Assembly (NCBI GenBank): GCA_036768485.1
Contig: JAVLUZ010000149.1
Coordinates: 186,001 to 250,000, forward strand
From: Mermis nigrescens
Taxonomy: Eukaryota; Nematoda; Enoplea; Mermithida; Mermithidae
Length of the DNA: 64,000 nt
Direction of reading: 5' to 3'
The notes beneath the pieces were generated by a model, which saw only the letters and a program-made list of their open reading frames with translations, searched no databases and had not been told where the DNA came from. The first letter of the stretch is position 1. Each line of letters opens with the position of its first letter. The translations under genes were made by a program, and so were the position numbers. This document shows positions 1 to 10,484 of this stretch, piece by piece.

Positions 1-2583
1 GATCTTGAAAATGTCTTCATTGCTCTTAAAAAGGCAAACTTACGTGTCAAGCCTGATAAATGCCATCTCGCGCATGCAGAGGTAAAATTTCTTGGCCACA
101 GCATCAGCGCAATGGGCATCGCTCCCGATATGTCCAAAGTCGCAGATTTAATCTCGTTTCCCGTACCAAAAACCGTTAAATCCGTGCAGAAATTTCTTGG
201 CTTAGTCCAATGGTTTAAGAAATTCGTTAAAGATCTCGCTAAAATCGCTAAACCGCTATTTCATCTTCTTCGTAAGGATGTCGAATTTTGCTGGAAGGCG
301 GAACACCAAACCGCTTTTGAGCTTCTGAAGAAAGCATTTACATCTCCACCTATTTTGCAATTACCAAAATTCGATGATGAGCACCAATTTATTTTAACAA
401 CTGACGCAAGTAACTATGCGTTAGGTGCTATTTTGACGCAAAAACATTTACCATCCAAAAGTCGTTTTATTCTTAGCTACGCTAGTCGCGTGCTAAATTC
501 TGCTGAATGTAATTATGCTACTTCGGAAAAAGAAGCGCTAGCGGTAGTGTGGGCCATCAAGCATTATCGACATTATCTTTACGGTAAAAAATTCATTGTC
601 GAAACTGATCATCAAGCGTTAACCTGGCTAGTAAATGTTAAAGACCCATCGAGTCGATTACGCCGTTGGGGTCTCAAATTACAGGAATACGAATATGATA
701 TCGTTTACGTTCCTGGTGCATATAACTGCGCAGCTGATCTTCTTTCACGTCATCCTAAATATGACCATGCAGAACGCAAATATAAAGTAGAGCGCAAAAA
801 TATCGTTAACATCGCAAATTTAGAATCCGAAGATTCTGAGTCAGATGATGAATCGGTTCCACCTGACCGATCGTGCGATAATGCGCCTACTGCGCCAATT
901 AATCATCCAAACGCACAAAATAATAATCCTACTGCGCAAACCGATCCTATTAATTCGAAACCACCTACATTTCGCGAACGCTTATTACTTACCGATGCAG
1001 AAAAAGCTGAAATGTTAACACCTGCGCGTTTACTCGCTGAGCAACGTGCAGATGACGAATTGCATAAAATTCGCATCGCATTGAATGACTTAACAACGAA
1101 AAAATATCGTGACGAATTTTTTCTCGTAAACGATGTACTTTTTTGTCGTTTTCAACCTAAGCGTTCACCAACTGTCGTTCATCAAATCGTCATACCCAAA
1201 TCTTTGCGTCGCTTCATATTAACGGAATTTCATGACTCTATTTTCGGAGCTCATTTTTCATCGCGCAAAATCTTGCCCGCCATACAAATGCGTTATTGGT
1301 GGCCGCGTATGGAAAATGATGTGATCGCGTGGTGTAGGAATTGTGATGTGTGCTTACAACGTAAGGTCGCATTAAATTCCACATCCGTTCCGTTGCAACC
1401 AATCGAAGTATCCGCGCCCTTTGAACTCATTGCGTGCGATTGTTTGCATATGCCGCGATCTCCCTCCGGAAATGACCAAATTGTAGTTTTTATGGATTAT
1501 TTTACAAAATACGTGGAAGCTTTTGCTGTTTCTGATATAAAAGCAACAACTATTGCAAATCTATTACTAAGAGAAATTATACCACGTTATGGAGTCCCCA
1601 AGAAATTTTTGACAGATCAGGGGTCAAATTTTACATCTACCCTAATTTCGGAAGTTTGTAAACTATTAAACGTTCAAAAAATATTTACAACCCCATATCA
1701 CCCCCAGTGTGATGGGTTGGTGGAACGTTATAATCGTACATTGATCGATGGTTTGTCTAAGCTGAGTGCGCGTTCACAGTATGATTGGGAACAATTCTTA
1801 CCCTTCGCATTATTTGCATACCGCGCGACTCCACAATCATCAACTAATATATCTCCTTTTGAAATGCTTTATGGTCGTGAACCAGCATTTCCTCTTGACA
1901 CTTTACTCATAAATGACTTCGTGATAAATCCGAATTTACCATCTGTTGCGGAAAAATACGTCATTGATTTAAAGCTGACTTTGCAGGATCTGCATGAAAT
2001 CGCGTCTGAAAATTTATCTCAAGCGCGTAAGCAGCAAAAATCGCAATATGACAAAGCCGTAACGCACACAAATTTTAATCTCTCGGATATAGTCTACCTC
2101 AATAATACTTCAGTCATTCAACCTGAAATCGGTAAACTATCACCCAAGCGTGTTGGTCCATACCGGATTATTGACTTACCTACGCCTGAAACTGCAAAAA
2201 TCGCATATGTCTATAACCCTCTTATTATTCATCACGTTCACAGGAATAGACTTTTGCCTGAACCTAAATTACCTTATTCTGACTTAATTGTGGAAAAACA
2301 CGCGTATGTCCCTGGCGATTTTGTGTTGGTAAAGTTACCACATCGCCCTCTTGCCCCGGCAGTTGTCATAAGTTTTGAGGATTTACCGGGCAGGGAACAA
2401 AAAGCTAAGGACTGCGCGCCTGTACGTTTATTAAATGGTTCTAAAACAGCACATGCCGTACCATTATCTAATGTTTTTCCTTTTGCAGACCCATGGCTGC
2501 ACAAGGTACCCCCAGCAAGGAGGCATTGTTGGAAGCAGCTGGTCGCCGATGCAAATTTGAGGGGCGTGTTCCCGCGTCCCTAG
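1..2583 (+). CDS. pol: Ty3/gypsy pol polyprotein, C-terminal part (RT end, RNase H, integrase)
   Basis: Frame 1 is open from the first base to TAG at 2581-2583; the ATG at 112 is internal, so the ORF is 5'-truncated by the window. In order: RT thumb/connection (about 1-270, with KFLGLVQWFKKFV), RNase H (about 390-760, TDASNYALGAIL then SEKEALAVVWA and ETDHQAL), a spacer, the HHCC zinc-binding domain of integrase (about 1228-1370, WWPRM then CRNCDVC), and the integrase core. The catalytic triad is present: D at 1438 (ACDCLH), D at 1615 (TDQGSNF) and E at 1723 (GLVERYN), giving the D-x35-E spacing. A GPY/F-type module (KRVGPYRI) lies near 2145. There is no internal stop, so the ORF looks intact. 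Its last 91 nt overlap ORF2 in another frame. The order RT-RNase H-IN is that of Ty3/gypsy elements. The function is reverse transcription and integration of the element. Confidence 0.95.
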   Translation, partial: DLENVFIALKKANLRVKPDKCHLAHAEVKFLGHSISAMGIAPDMSKVADLISFPVPKTVKSVQKFLGLVQWFKKFVKDLAKIAKPLFHLLRKDVEFCWKAEHQTAFELLKKAFTSPPILQLPKFDDEHQFILTTDASNYALGAILTQKHLPSKSRFILSYASRVLNSAECNYATSEKEALAVVWAIKHYRHYLYGKKFIVETDHQALTWLVNVKDPSSRLRRWGLKLQEYEYDIVYVPGAYNCAADLLSRHPKYDHAERKYKVERKNIVNIANLESEDSESDDESVPPDRSCDNAPTAPINHPNAQNNNPTAQTDPINSKPPTFRERLLLTDAEKAEMLTPARLLAEQRADDELHKIRIALNDLTTKKYRDEFFLVNDVLFCRFQPKRSPTVVHQIVIPKSLRRFILTEFHDSIFGAHFSSRKILPAIQMRYWWPRMENDVIAWCRNCDVCLQRKVALNSTSVPLQPIEVSAPFELIACDCLHMPRSPSGNDQIVVFMDYFTKYVEAFAVSDIKATTIANLLLREIIPRYGVPKKFLTDQGSNFTSTLISEVCKLLNVQKIFTTPYHPQCDGLVERYNRTLIDGLSKLSARSQYDWEQFLPFALFAYRATPQSSTNISPFEMLYGREPAFPLDTLLINDFVINPNLPSVAEKYVIDLKLTLQDLHEIASENLSQARKQQKSQYDKAVTHTNFNLSDIVYLNNTSVIQPEIGKLSPKRVGPYRIIDLPTPETAKIAYVYNPLIIHHVHRNRLLPEPKLPYSDLIVEKHAYVPGDFVLVKLPHRPLAPAVVISFEDLPGREQKAKDCAPVRLLNGSKTAHAVPLSNVFPFADPWLHKVPPARRHCWKQLVADANLRGVFPRP
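2472..2492 (+). promoter_or_regulatory. Candidate splice (or trans-splice) acceptor before ORF2
   Basis: A polypyrimidine tract ending TTTTGCAG (AG at 2487-2488) lies inside the 3' end of pol, four bases before the ORF2 ATG at 2493. Retroviruses and errantivirus-like Ty3 elements make a spliced subgenomic RNA for the ORF in the env position, and nematodes also trans-splice. The position fits either. This is inference from sequence only. Confidence 0.5.
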
Positions 2584-3902
2584 ATGAGTTTCGTTCGGCG
2601 TTGACCAGTATGGCTTTAGAGCGGGGTTTGGTCGTACCCGACCCGCTGCCGCAACACGATAATCGTCGTGTTGGCGGTCTCGAATCACTTACCGCAAAAT
2701 GGGTAAAGCATAAAGCAACACATAAAATCGCAAATCACAGAAAGCGTATAAACGACCAACAACTCTGGTGGGAGAATCGGCTTGGTAGAAGTCCTTTGGT
2801 AACCCCTCGCGTACCAAAGAATAGACTTCTACCCACCGTCATAGTCTCCAACGACCAGACGTCGTTTGGCGCCATTTTGGCGTTAATTCAGCCATCGAAT
2901 ATGACTAATGGCACTTTATTTCTAGGCTACGACTCTGAATTTGTGAATGACAGAAAGGGCAGGCATTATAAGACCTGGGACCTGCGTTTTCAGCAACTAT
3001 GTCCCACTTACCAGGACCTCCATGGCCCATTCGTACGCTACGTCCAAGTTGCGAGCGCGACTGGCCATGTGTTCTGTTGGGATCTAGCGAAGTTTCCGCA
3101 ACCTCCGTTCGGGCTTCACCAGTTGCTTGAAACGCGCTTACCTAACGTTTATATGGTTTGTTACGATCCAACGCAAGATCGACTTGCGTATTTCCATGTT
3201 TACGGGCCAACCTTCGAGGAAATTGTAGCAATTCCGGATGCAGAAATTCGCAATAAACTGCACTGGAAAGACCCATTTATTGCAAATTTCATTGACATTC
3301 AGCCATTGGCGAGAACATTTACTCGTCGTTTACGCATTAAAGCGCAATCACACTCGTTAAAGCGCTTGGCAGAATTCTTTTTTGACATGTATATTGATCC
3401 GAACGCGCCTGGTAACTTCGGACAGGCGTGGAGCTTACCCTTAACTCGGGACATGCAGCATTATCTAGCGATGGACGCCCTCATAACTATCGATGTTTTT
3501 ATATTGATAGAAGGGTGCTCGCAGGATAATCGCATTACTGACGATAGAAAGCCCATGTCGGTTTCTTTCGTAGGCGATGAGTTGTACATTAAGGCTAGTG
3601 GCCCGAAAGCCAAAGTACGCATACCATTGTCGACTAGCAAGCCACCACAAGGGCAGTCGACCAGCGCAGCTGTTGAAGCTGAAGTTGATTCAAATGGCGA
3701 AGAGTTAATCTTAGCTGAGGACTTTTATTGCCCGGCTCCGCAACCACAAGTAGCTATAGCGGCAGCCACCACCATTGCCTCAGTAACGGAAGCGTTGGCT
3801 CACGCTAACGTGTTTGACAATCCTGACTTACAAGTGCAGGCTTCGCAAACCGTTGCCGACACAGTTTCGGGCCCGGTAAATGCGCCTGACATCGGAACCT
3901 AA
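2493..3902 (+). CDS. ORF2: DEDDy-type 3'-5' exonuclease (WRN/RNase D fold) carried by the retrotransposon
   Basis: 469 codons, ATG at 2493 in a good context (CCCATGG), ending TAA 3900-3902. Residues 141-340 read as a DnaQ-like DEDDy exonuclease. Exo I is GYDSEF (D147, E149). Exo II is YDPTQDRL (D229 the likely ligand). FIDIQPLA follows, then SLKRLAEFFF, and Exo III is HYLAMDAL with the Y-x3-D pair Y324/D328. All four acidic ligands and the Tyr are present, so activity is plausible. The order and spacing resemble the WRN exonuclease, including the WSLPLTRDMQ stretch before Exo III. The N-terminal 140 residues are basic and unrecognised; the C-terminal 110 are Ala/Pro/Ser-rich and look disordered. 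The ORF overlaps pol by 91 nt upstream and ORF3 by 23 nt downstream. I know of no exonuclease in standard Ty3/gypsy elements. Its role, perhaps cDNA end processing or resistance to host RNA or DNA sensing, is speculation. Confidence 0.8.
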   Translation: MAAQGTPSKEALLEAAGRRCKFEGRVPASLDEFRSALTSMALERGLVVPDPLPQHDNRRVGGLESLTAKWVKHKATHKIANHRKRINDQQLWWENRLGRSPLVTPRVPKNRLLPTVIVSNDQTSFGAILALIQPSNMTNGTLFLGYDSEFVNDRKGRHYKTWDLRFQQLCPTYQDLHGPFVRYVQVASATGHVFCWDLAKFPQPPFGLHQLLETRLPNVYMVCYDPTQDRLAYFHVYGPTFEEIVAIPDAEIRNKLHWKDPFIANFIDIQPLARTFTRRLRIKAQSHSLKRLAEFFFDMYIDPNAPGNFGQAWSLPLTRDMQHYLAMDALITIDVFILIEGCSQDNRITDDRKPMSVSFVGDELYIKASGPKAKVRIPLSTSKPPQGQSTSAAVEAEVDSNGEELILAEDFYCPAPQPQVAIAAATTIASVTEALAHANVFDNPDLQVQASQTVADTVSGPVNAPDIGT

Positions 3903-6644
3903 GTCAAAACCAACCAGTACGAGTACACCAGCTTCTGTGTTTTCTTCGCAAACCGATATTCCCTACGATTCGCCTATGCTGGGTGTAGAACCATCGATCT
4001 CCACTGAAGACGATGATTTATCTCCCAAACGTTTAGTGATGGCGTTATCTGACACCGAGGCGGAAACACAGGCTAACGTGTCGCCACCGCGTGTAACACG
4101 CGGAGCAATGGCTCGAAAAGGGATTGTTACCGTTTTGCAACCGATTGTCTCGCAATCGCTTGCGGCGGTTCAACAAGCACCCTTGGGTATCAGTGCACTC
4201 GGACCTTTGCCGACTCTTCAGCCGGTTGGGGCAGAGCAGCAAGCTGACCCAGATGTCATCATGACTGATATTATCGGTTTTCCGCCACAACCGCAACGTA
4301 CATTAGCCGCACACGAAGTACCTCATGTAGCATTATACACGCAAGTCATGACTCAGCCTGTGTCACAAGGTACGACGGCACCGGATACTCGTTTCACGGC
4401 TCCTATGGCCATGACGGGTGTGTCTAGTACCGTGGCAAATTTGCAATCACAGGCTGCGCAAAGCCAACCATCAAATAGGGAAGTCGCAATACCTGCGCAC
4501 GTGCAAGCTATTCGCGACCAGATGGCCGCGAATGAAAGCGCTAGAATTCAAAATCGCTCGTGCTACGTACAGCATTTTTTCACAATGATGGAAAATATGA
4601 CGCGCGAACCACCGTGCACTATCGCGCCAGTCGTTTTGCACGATTTACGTTCCTATTTGGGTGAGGTCGCAGGATCGCGTTTGTACGATCAGTTGGTCGA
4701 AGCTGCTCAAGTGTACTTCGATCGAGTGTACGCAATCCATTTGCAGTACGCGAATTCAACTGATTCGCCCTCGCGCCCATTAGTGTGGTCCACGCTCGCA
4801 CAGCCTTTGGCTGATGCCGATCGTGAGCCCGCACCTAGGTTCATAAGCGATATGAGCGTCTTTAACCGATTATTTTATCCTGACCAATACTTCGTGCGCA
4901 TACGGTTTTTTATCACAACCGGAATGATGTTGTACGAGGTTCCGCTCGAGTATTTGGTCGTACACCCACATCTTGACGCACCAAGCAAAGTGATCGACGG
5001 CGTTACACATCAAATTTGCCCGGATTTATATCCGCATAGAATGTCACCAGCGCCGGATCACCTAGCGCCAATTCTAATACCGACACGCCAGATGGTCGAT
5101 ATTTTCGATACTTTCCGAGAATTTCAGTCTTTATATGAGTCGGAGTATCGACACAGGACGGTCTTTTCTTCAATAGACGTCATGCGCGCTACAGCGCTTT
5201 TGGAATTCCTGGATAGAAAATTCCACTTTTTCGCATATGCCTATGGCAATGCCGAAATAGGTTGCCGTATGACGGAACAGTTGCATCGCATGTTACGCGT
5301 AGCGTTCCTTGGCGAATCTTACACGCCATCTCCACGTGAGGCTTTTCCGGAATTCCCGGACTTAACAGCACGAATCAAAAGTCCTCATGTTTTACACAAC
5401 ATGATTCGCCAAATTCGGTTAGCTACCGACCCGGCACTCGAAGTTCCGGCTCAGTTCGATCGTTTTCGAGGTCGTCAAAAATCTGTATTTTACCTCAAAC
5501 ATCGAATACAAGACGAATTAGAAAAAATTTGTAAAGAAAGGCGACAGGCATCCTCGCAGTACCCAAGCGGATCCGCAGCGAGCCTTGATATGCCCGAAGT
5601 CGATCTTTCTTTGGAAGCACAAATTGCGATGCGTCGAACACGCATGACGATCGAGCAGCGTGATTGTGAGAATTTGGCTACGGAAATGCCATGGCGTGCG
5701 ACGAAGTTACGCGCCGCCGGTTCTCTTGCTGAGACTTCAGAAGTTCGTCACATGCCAGAAGACGAACACAAGGCAAAATTGAATCGTTTTTACTATACTA
5801 AATCCGAGCACACTTTGCGTCGGTTGAAGAATTTGGAAAAACAACGAGTAAGAAGACTCGTTCAAGCTGAAGTTGCAGCTAAGTTAAAAGCGCGTTTAGG
5901 CCAAAGGGGATCGAGGCGACAAGACCCGCAGTCATCCCGGCAGCGCTATGCGCAAACGCACCACCGTTCACAGTCACAAGCACAACCGCAGACACAAGTA
6001 AAACCACATGTACAGCAATACACAAGACCGCAGACCCAACCGCGGCAACAGCAACAATTCACGGAATCGCATGAGCGTTCCGAGGCGTATTCTCAGGCCG
6101 ATGCTGGTCATCTGTCGCGCTCGCGACAGCAGCAACCTTATGAATATTGCCGTCCGCCACAGTCGAACCGCGGAACTCATCGGGGCCGGTCACAATCCCG
6201 TCAACGTCAACAATGGGACCAGTCGTATCAATCACCGTTGGAACAAAGTCAAGCAGCCACCGGGGCTATCAGCCACAACCTCGACCAGGTCCACTTTTGC
6301 CCAAACCGTGGCCTGTTACTCAACAACAACAGCGTCCACGCGAACCTTCTCGCCAACGATCTTACGGTTTTACGCCGGAGCAATTATTTACTCCGACGCC
6401 ACCCATACCGCGTCATTATGCGGACGACTACGAGGACGACGACGATTTTGAGGACGATGATCGACCCGTCGATCCACATTGGCGTTTATGCCAACATCTG
6501 TATGGGCGTAGGCAATCGCCATATGAATATCGTGAGCGTTCGAATACGCGTCGCGAACCAGAATCGGATCAGGAATATTTTCAACGACAACGACATCACG
6601 GAAAATCGTATGGCTCGAAGGCCAAGTACCGCGACCAATATTAA
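3880..6644 (+). pseudogene. ORF3 of the retrotransposon: unknown protein, frameshifted near its C-terminus
   Basis: It starts at ATG 3880, directly after an in-frame TAA (TAAATG), inside the last 23 nt of ORF2. Codons 1-200 are Pro/Ser/Thr/Gln-rich. Codons about 210-560 look globular and helical. Codons 580-680 are charged. The tail is Arg/Gln/Ser/Pro-rich with RSQSR-type stretches and looks nucleic-acid binding. In about 6230-6270 the coding character moves to another frame. That frame continues with Gln/Pro/Arg-rich text and an acidic run (DDYEDDDDFEDDD) to TAA at 6642-6644. The original frame instead runs on to 6813 with an unrelated hydrophobic end. There is no signal peptide, CCHC knuckle or transmembrane helix, so neither Env nor a standard nucleocapsid is supported. 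A Gag-like or RNA-binding role is possible. The shift may be a lesion, a programmed event or an assembly error. Confidence 0.6.
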
Positions 6645-7380
6645 TTTACAAGTTCGACGTACTGAACTTTTGGAACTCTGCGACGGCGTCGACCTCGACC
6701 AGCAGCCTTTCGTCAATTTTTTTTTCGTTTTTCGTCCTGATGTGGATCCCAGGACTTCGTGTATTGTTTATTTCTTGTGTATTTTTTCTCTTGTCATTTT
6801 TCTCTTGCTGTAAATTTTTCTTTGACGGTGCTCGTATTTTTCCCCGTAATCTCGCATAATTTGCCATTTTTTCTCGTTTTACCTCGTATTTTAATTCGTC
6901 AGTGACTTTAATTTTTGCTCAGCATAATTTTGCCTTATCATTCCGTGTCTTAAATTTTCTTGTAATTAATTAGCGGTGTTAATATTATGGTACCTTAAGT
7001 CTTTAACGGACATTTATTTGCCTCATTTTCCCTGGAAATTCTCCATTTTTTTCTGGGAATTGACTGCCACGCCACGTGCGGGTTTGCTGCACTTCACACA
7101 AATTTAAGCATTCCTTTGTACTTTTTACCGCTACGTATGCGTATAAGTAGGTAGGTATACGTTGACTTTTTATTTATCACATACATTTCCAGAAATATGA
7201 AAACTGCTGGGTCAGAAATCTATGTACCTATGCATCTGCAATTTTTAATCGTACGTGTGCGAGGGAAATGAAGAATCTTCGTACTATTCAAACCCATTGA
7301 AATTCTTTTGCCTCTGCCGATATATGGGCTGATTCTTGGTTGTTTGGCCCTTTACATGCGGTTTTTGTATTAGAGAGGAA
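6645..7380 (+). other. 3' non-coding part and probable 3' LTR of the retrotransposon
   Basis: T-rich sequence after ORF3 with no credible ORF. A purine-rich run at about 7259-7276 could be a polypurine tract, but no clear TG...CA LTR ends are visible and the 5' LTR is outside the window. The LTR is therefore inferred only from position. Confidence 0.35.
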
Positions 7381-10095
7381 TCATAGGTAGCGCGTTAGCG
7401 CGTTACCTATAATATACTTGGGTACCCCCAACACCTGGGCACTCCCCCTACAGCTATAACGGGACACTTCTGGAAGGTGCGGTTTTTTTTAAAAAGAAAG
7501 ATAATAAAAAAATTCGCTGCCCGTGTTTTTTTGTTTTTCTTGAAACTCAAAATTGACTGTGTAAAGAAGGTGTAAAGTTTTTGTGTAACGTTATAACATA
7601 GGACAAATTTTGGGACCTTTTTACTGCGGCATGTGGACAACTGAGTATTGATGACTCGAAGGATTGAACAGAATAGGATAATAGAGGGATGAATTCTACA
7701 GATGACACTTTTTTTGTTTTTTGAAATTCGCATTATTTATCGAACGGCAGTGTAAAGAGTGCGAAAATCTGGGGGTGAAAAAGCACTTTTTGGTCGAGTT
7801 TTCAACCTTCCTATGTCCGATACTAACTCCGGTTATGAGGTTTTTAAAATGTTTTCTGACAGAAATGTAGAGCGGATCAAGGGCTACATTCTGCATATAA
7901 GCAAAGTCTTGTATGCTCTATGGTGAGTTAGATCCTGGGGTTTAAAGTTTACACTCTAGTGGATGGTGTAAAAAAACGGATTTTAACTAAGATTTCTCTG
8001 CCAAATTTTTCCGCTTATGAGTCAGTGCAAATCAAAGACAGCATTAATAAAGTGCCTCACAGGGGCTAAACATCGCAGCAAACCGCATTTAAAAAAACGC
8101 AATATTGAGTTATTTATGGGGGTGTAAAGTTCGAAATCAGAGGTAAAAAATGGGCTAAAACACGTTTTTTCCGAAGTTTGATTGATAAATCATGCCAAAT
8201 AATTTTTGCAACAGAATTTTGGCACACAGGAATGTACTACGATTTAAAAGCTACAAATTGTACCAAACCGAATTTCTTTAAACTCAATGGGGAGTTCGGT
8301 ACGGAATTTTAAAGTTTACAGTGTTCTAAATGATGGAAAATACGTTTTTGTTGCGTTTTTTGTTCGCCACTTTCTCCGTCCAGAAGTCGGGATAAGTCTT
8401 ATAGAATAAAAATAAAGTGCTTTATATCGGGTGCATGTCAAAGCAAATTGTCTATACATTAATATTTAGCGAGTGTAAAGTCAAAAATTTGGAGTTTTAA
8501 ATGCGTTTCTGTCTTGTTTTTTCTGCCTGCTTCTCCGGTTACGAGTCAGGGACACGTTTATCAAGTCTAGAAATGGACCAGGAATCAAATTTGATATGCC
8601 AGTCTGGCGCATATGTTTACACTCTACGGTGTTGTAAAGTAGTTTACACCAATTGTTAGTTTGCCCATAGAACATTATGTAGACTTAATTTTTTCATAAA
8701 TATTAATCGTAATATCGGAACAATATCAAAATTACGAATCTGACTAAAATCTTCTTTACACTAGGTGTTTACATGAAGTTTACACTACATATATATTTAT
8801 CTTCGTTTTTGAGCATTCCTGAAACCTAATTTTTTCTTGGAGCCTAGAAGTTTTCAAAGGATCAAATGTGAGACGTCACGTAGGCGCGTTTGTTTACATC
8901 CAACAGTGATGTAAAGTAGTTTACATTCATTGTTTATATGTCCTCAGACCATTGTAGAGACATAATTTTTTCATGAATGTTGATCATAATATCCGAGTAA
9001 TTTTTTACACTGCATGTTAGCCTTTGTTCTAGAGCATTGCAAAAATCGAAATTTTTCCTGAGATATAAAAATTTACAGGGAATGAAATATATACGTCAAT
9101 TGGGCGCGCTTGCTTACACTCAGCAGTATTGCAAAGTGGTTTAAACCTAATGTTTATTGTCTTTAAAACATTATGGAGACTCATTTTTCCATAAATGTTG
9201 AAAGAAATATCGGAGCAATATCACAATTACGAATCCGACTAAAATATTCTTTACGCTATGTGTTTGTGTAAAGTTTACGTTACGTGTTAACCCTAATTCG
9301 ATAGACTTGCAGAGACTTTGTAACTGAAGTCAAGAAATTTTCAAGGATTCATATGTGAGACATCAATTAAGTGAGTTTGTTTACCCTCAAAAGTAATCTA
9401 AAGTGATTTAAAAATTATGTTCAAGTGTCCTTAGATCATTGAAGAGATGTAATTTTGTCTTAAATGGGTTGCATTAAAGTTAAATCTTTCTTAGCCGTGT
9501 TTATAATATGTTTCACAAAATCTTGCACATGGAGAGCTATCGTTTAATTGATGTAAGTTGCCTGCAAAAGTGGTTTAAAATGAACCAGCAATCACACTAC
9601 TGTGCACAGAAGTCGACAAAGATATACAGCTTTATTGTAATCATGTACATTAATAAGCCGTAAACTGTTAGTATTCTCTACACCTAGTAGTTGTGTAAGG
9701 TTTGCACTATTCATTTGTTGTTAATATGTAGTCTATACTACAAATTTATTTTACTACCAAATCAAAGCGTTAGTGTTCCTTACATTTGATATTTGCGTGA
9801 AGTTTTTGAATTTTTGCCGAAAATCTTTGCCTTCTAATTTACCAACATCCCGCCTTTTCCATTTTCTTGAAGTTTAAAATCTTTTATGATTCTCTCATAA
9901 TTTAATGGTAGGTTTTAACTTTAAGTTTCTCTTGAGTTTACAACTCTCGCTTAGCAAGCTCATTTTTCAAAACTTTTTCATAGTGATCAGATTAGTTGCG
10001 TTTAGTTTGGAATTGGTGGACGGTCGTTATTTTATTACTCGGCTTAAACCAAGTGACTATCTTTTGATTATTTTCTTCATCGCAAATTCAAACAC

Positions 10096-10180
10096 CCAAT
10101 TTTCAATTTGAAAATTGACTCAATTTTCAATTTGAAAATTGATCCAATTTTCAATTTGAAAATTGAAAATTGGGTGTTTT
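10096..10180. repeat. Palindromic tandem array inside family L copy A
   Basis: Three units of the perfect palindrome CAATTTTCAATTTGAAAATTG-type stand head to tail, bracketed by CACCCAATTTTC and GAAAATTGGGTG. The whole can fold into one long hairpin or several short ones. The matching place in the inverted copy (about 46535) lacks the array, so it was inserted or expanded after the copies separated. Confidence 0.75.
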
Positions 10181-10484
10181 CAATTTCAAAAGTCACAACA
10201 CATTGTGCTTGTGTATTGATTGAGTGAGGATTTGCAATGTGAATTCGTTGGTTAAATTTTTGTGCTTGATTATAAGTGAACTGCACATTAAGAAGAAATA
10301 ACTTAATGCAGTTTTAATTTGAAAATGGATGGTATCAATAAGGTTGTCTTGTTTAAAAAGGATAATGCTGATGTTAAGAACAATATTGTTTTCCGCGTTC
10401 TTGGACTGTTGTCATTATTGTGGCATGTTACTGATTGTGTTTACTGACTGATGTACTGAAATCACGCTAATTAAAAGTAGTGTA

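Larger units (their letters stand above)
1..7376 (+). mobile_element. Ty3/gypsy (Metaviridae) LTR retrotransposon, 3' part, with two extra ORFs
   Basis: The segment carries pol (cut by the left edge), then ORF2 (exonuclease), then ORF3, all on the + strand and overlapping end to end. The coding part is visibly richer in CG and GCG than the AT-rich flanks, as expected of a fairly recent insertion. The 5' LTR, gag, protease and the RT active site lie outside the window. The 3' LTR borders cannot be fixed without the 5' LTR. The right limit is set where family L begins (about 7381). An env gene with signal peptide and transmembrane helix is not seen; ORF2 and ORF3 occupy the env position. Confidence 0.85.

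Noticed and set aside
6646..6813. Hydrophobic C-terminal end of the long ORF3 frame, looking like an Env transmembrane helix
   Set aside because: It lies beyond the frame change. The coding-like frame ends at 6644, and this Phe/Leu-rich reading is only the translation of T-rich non-coding DNA.
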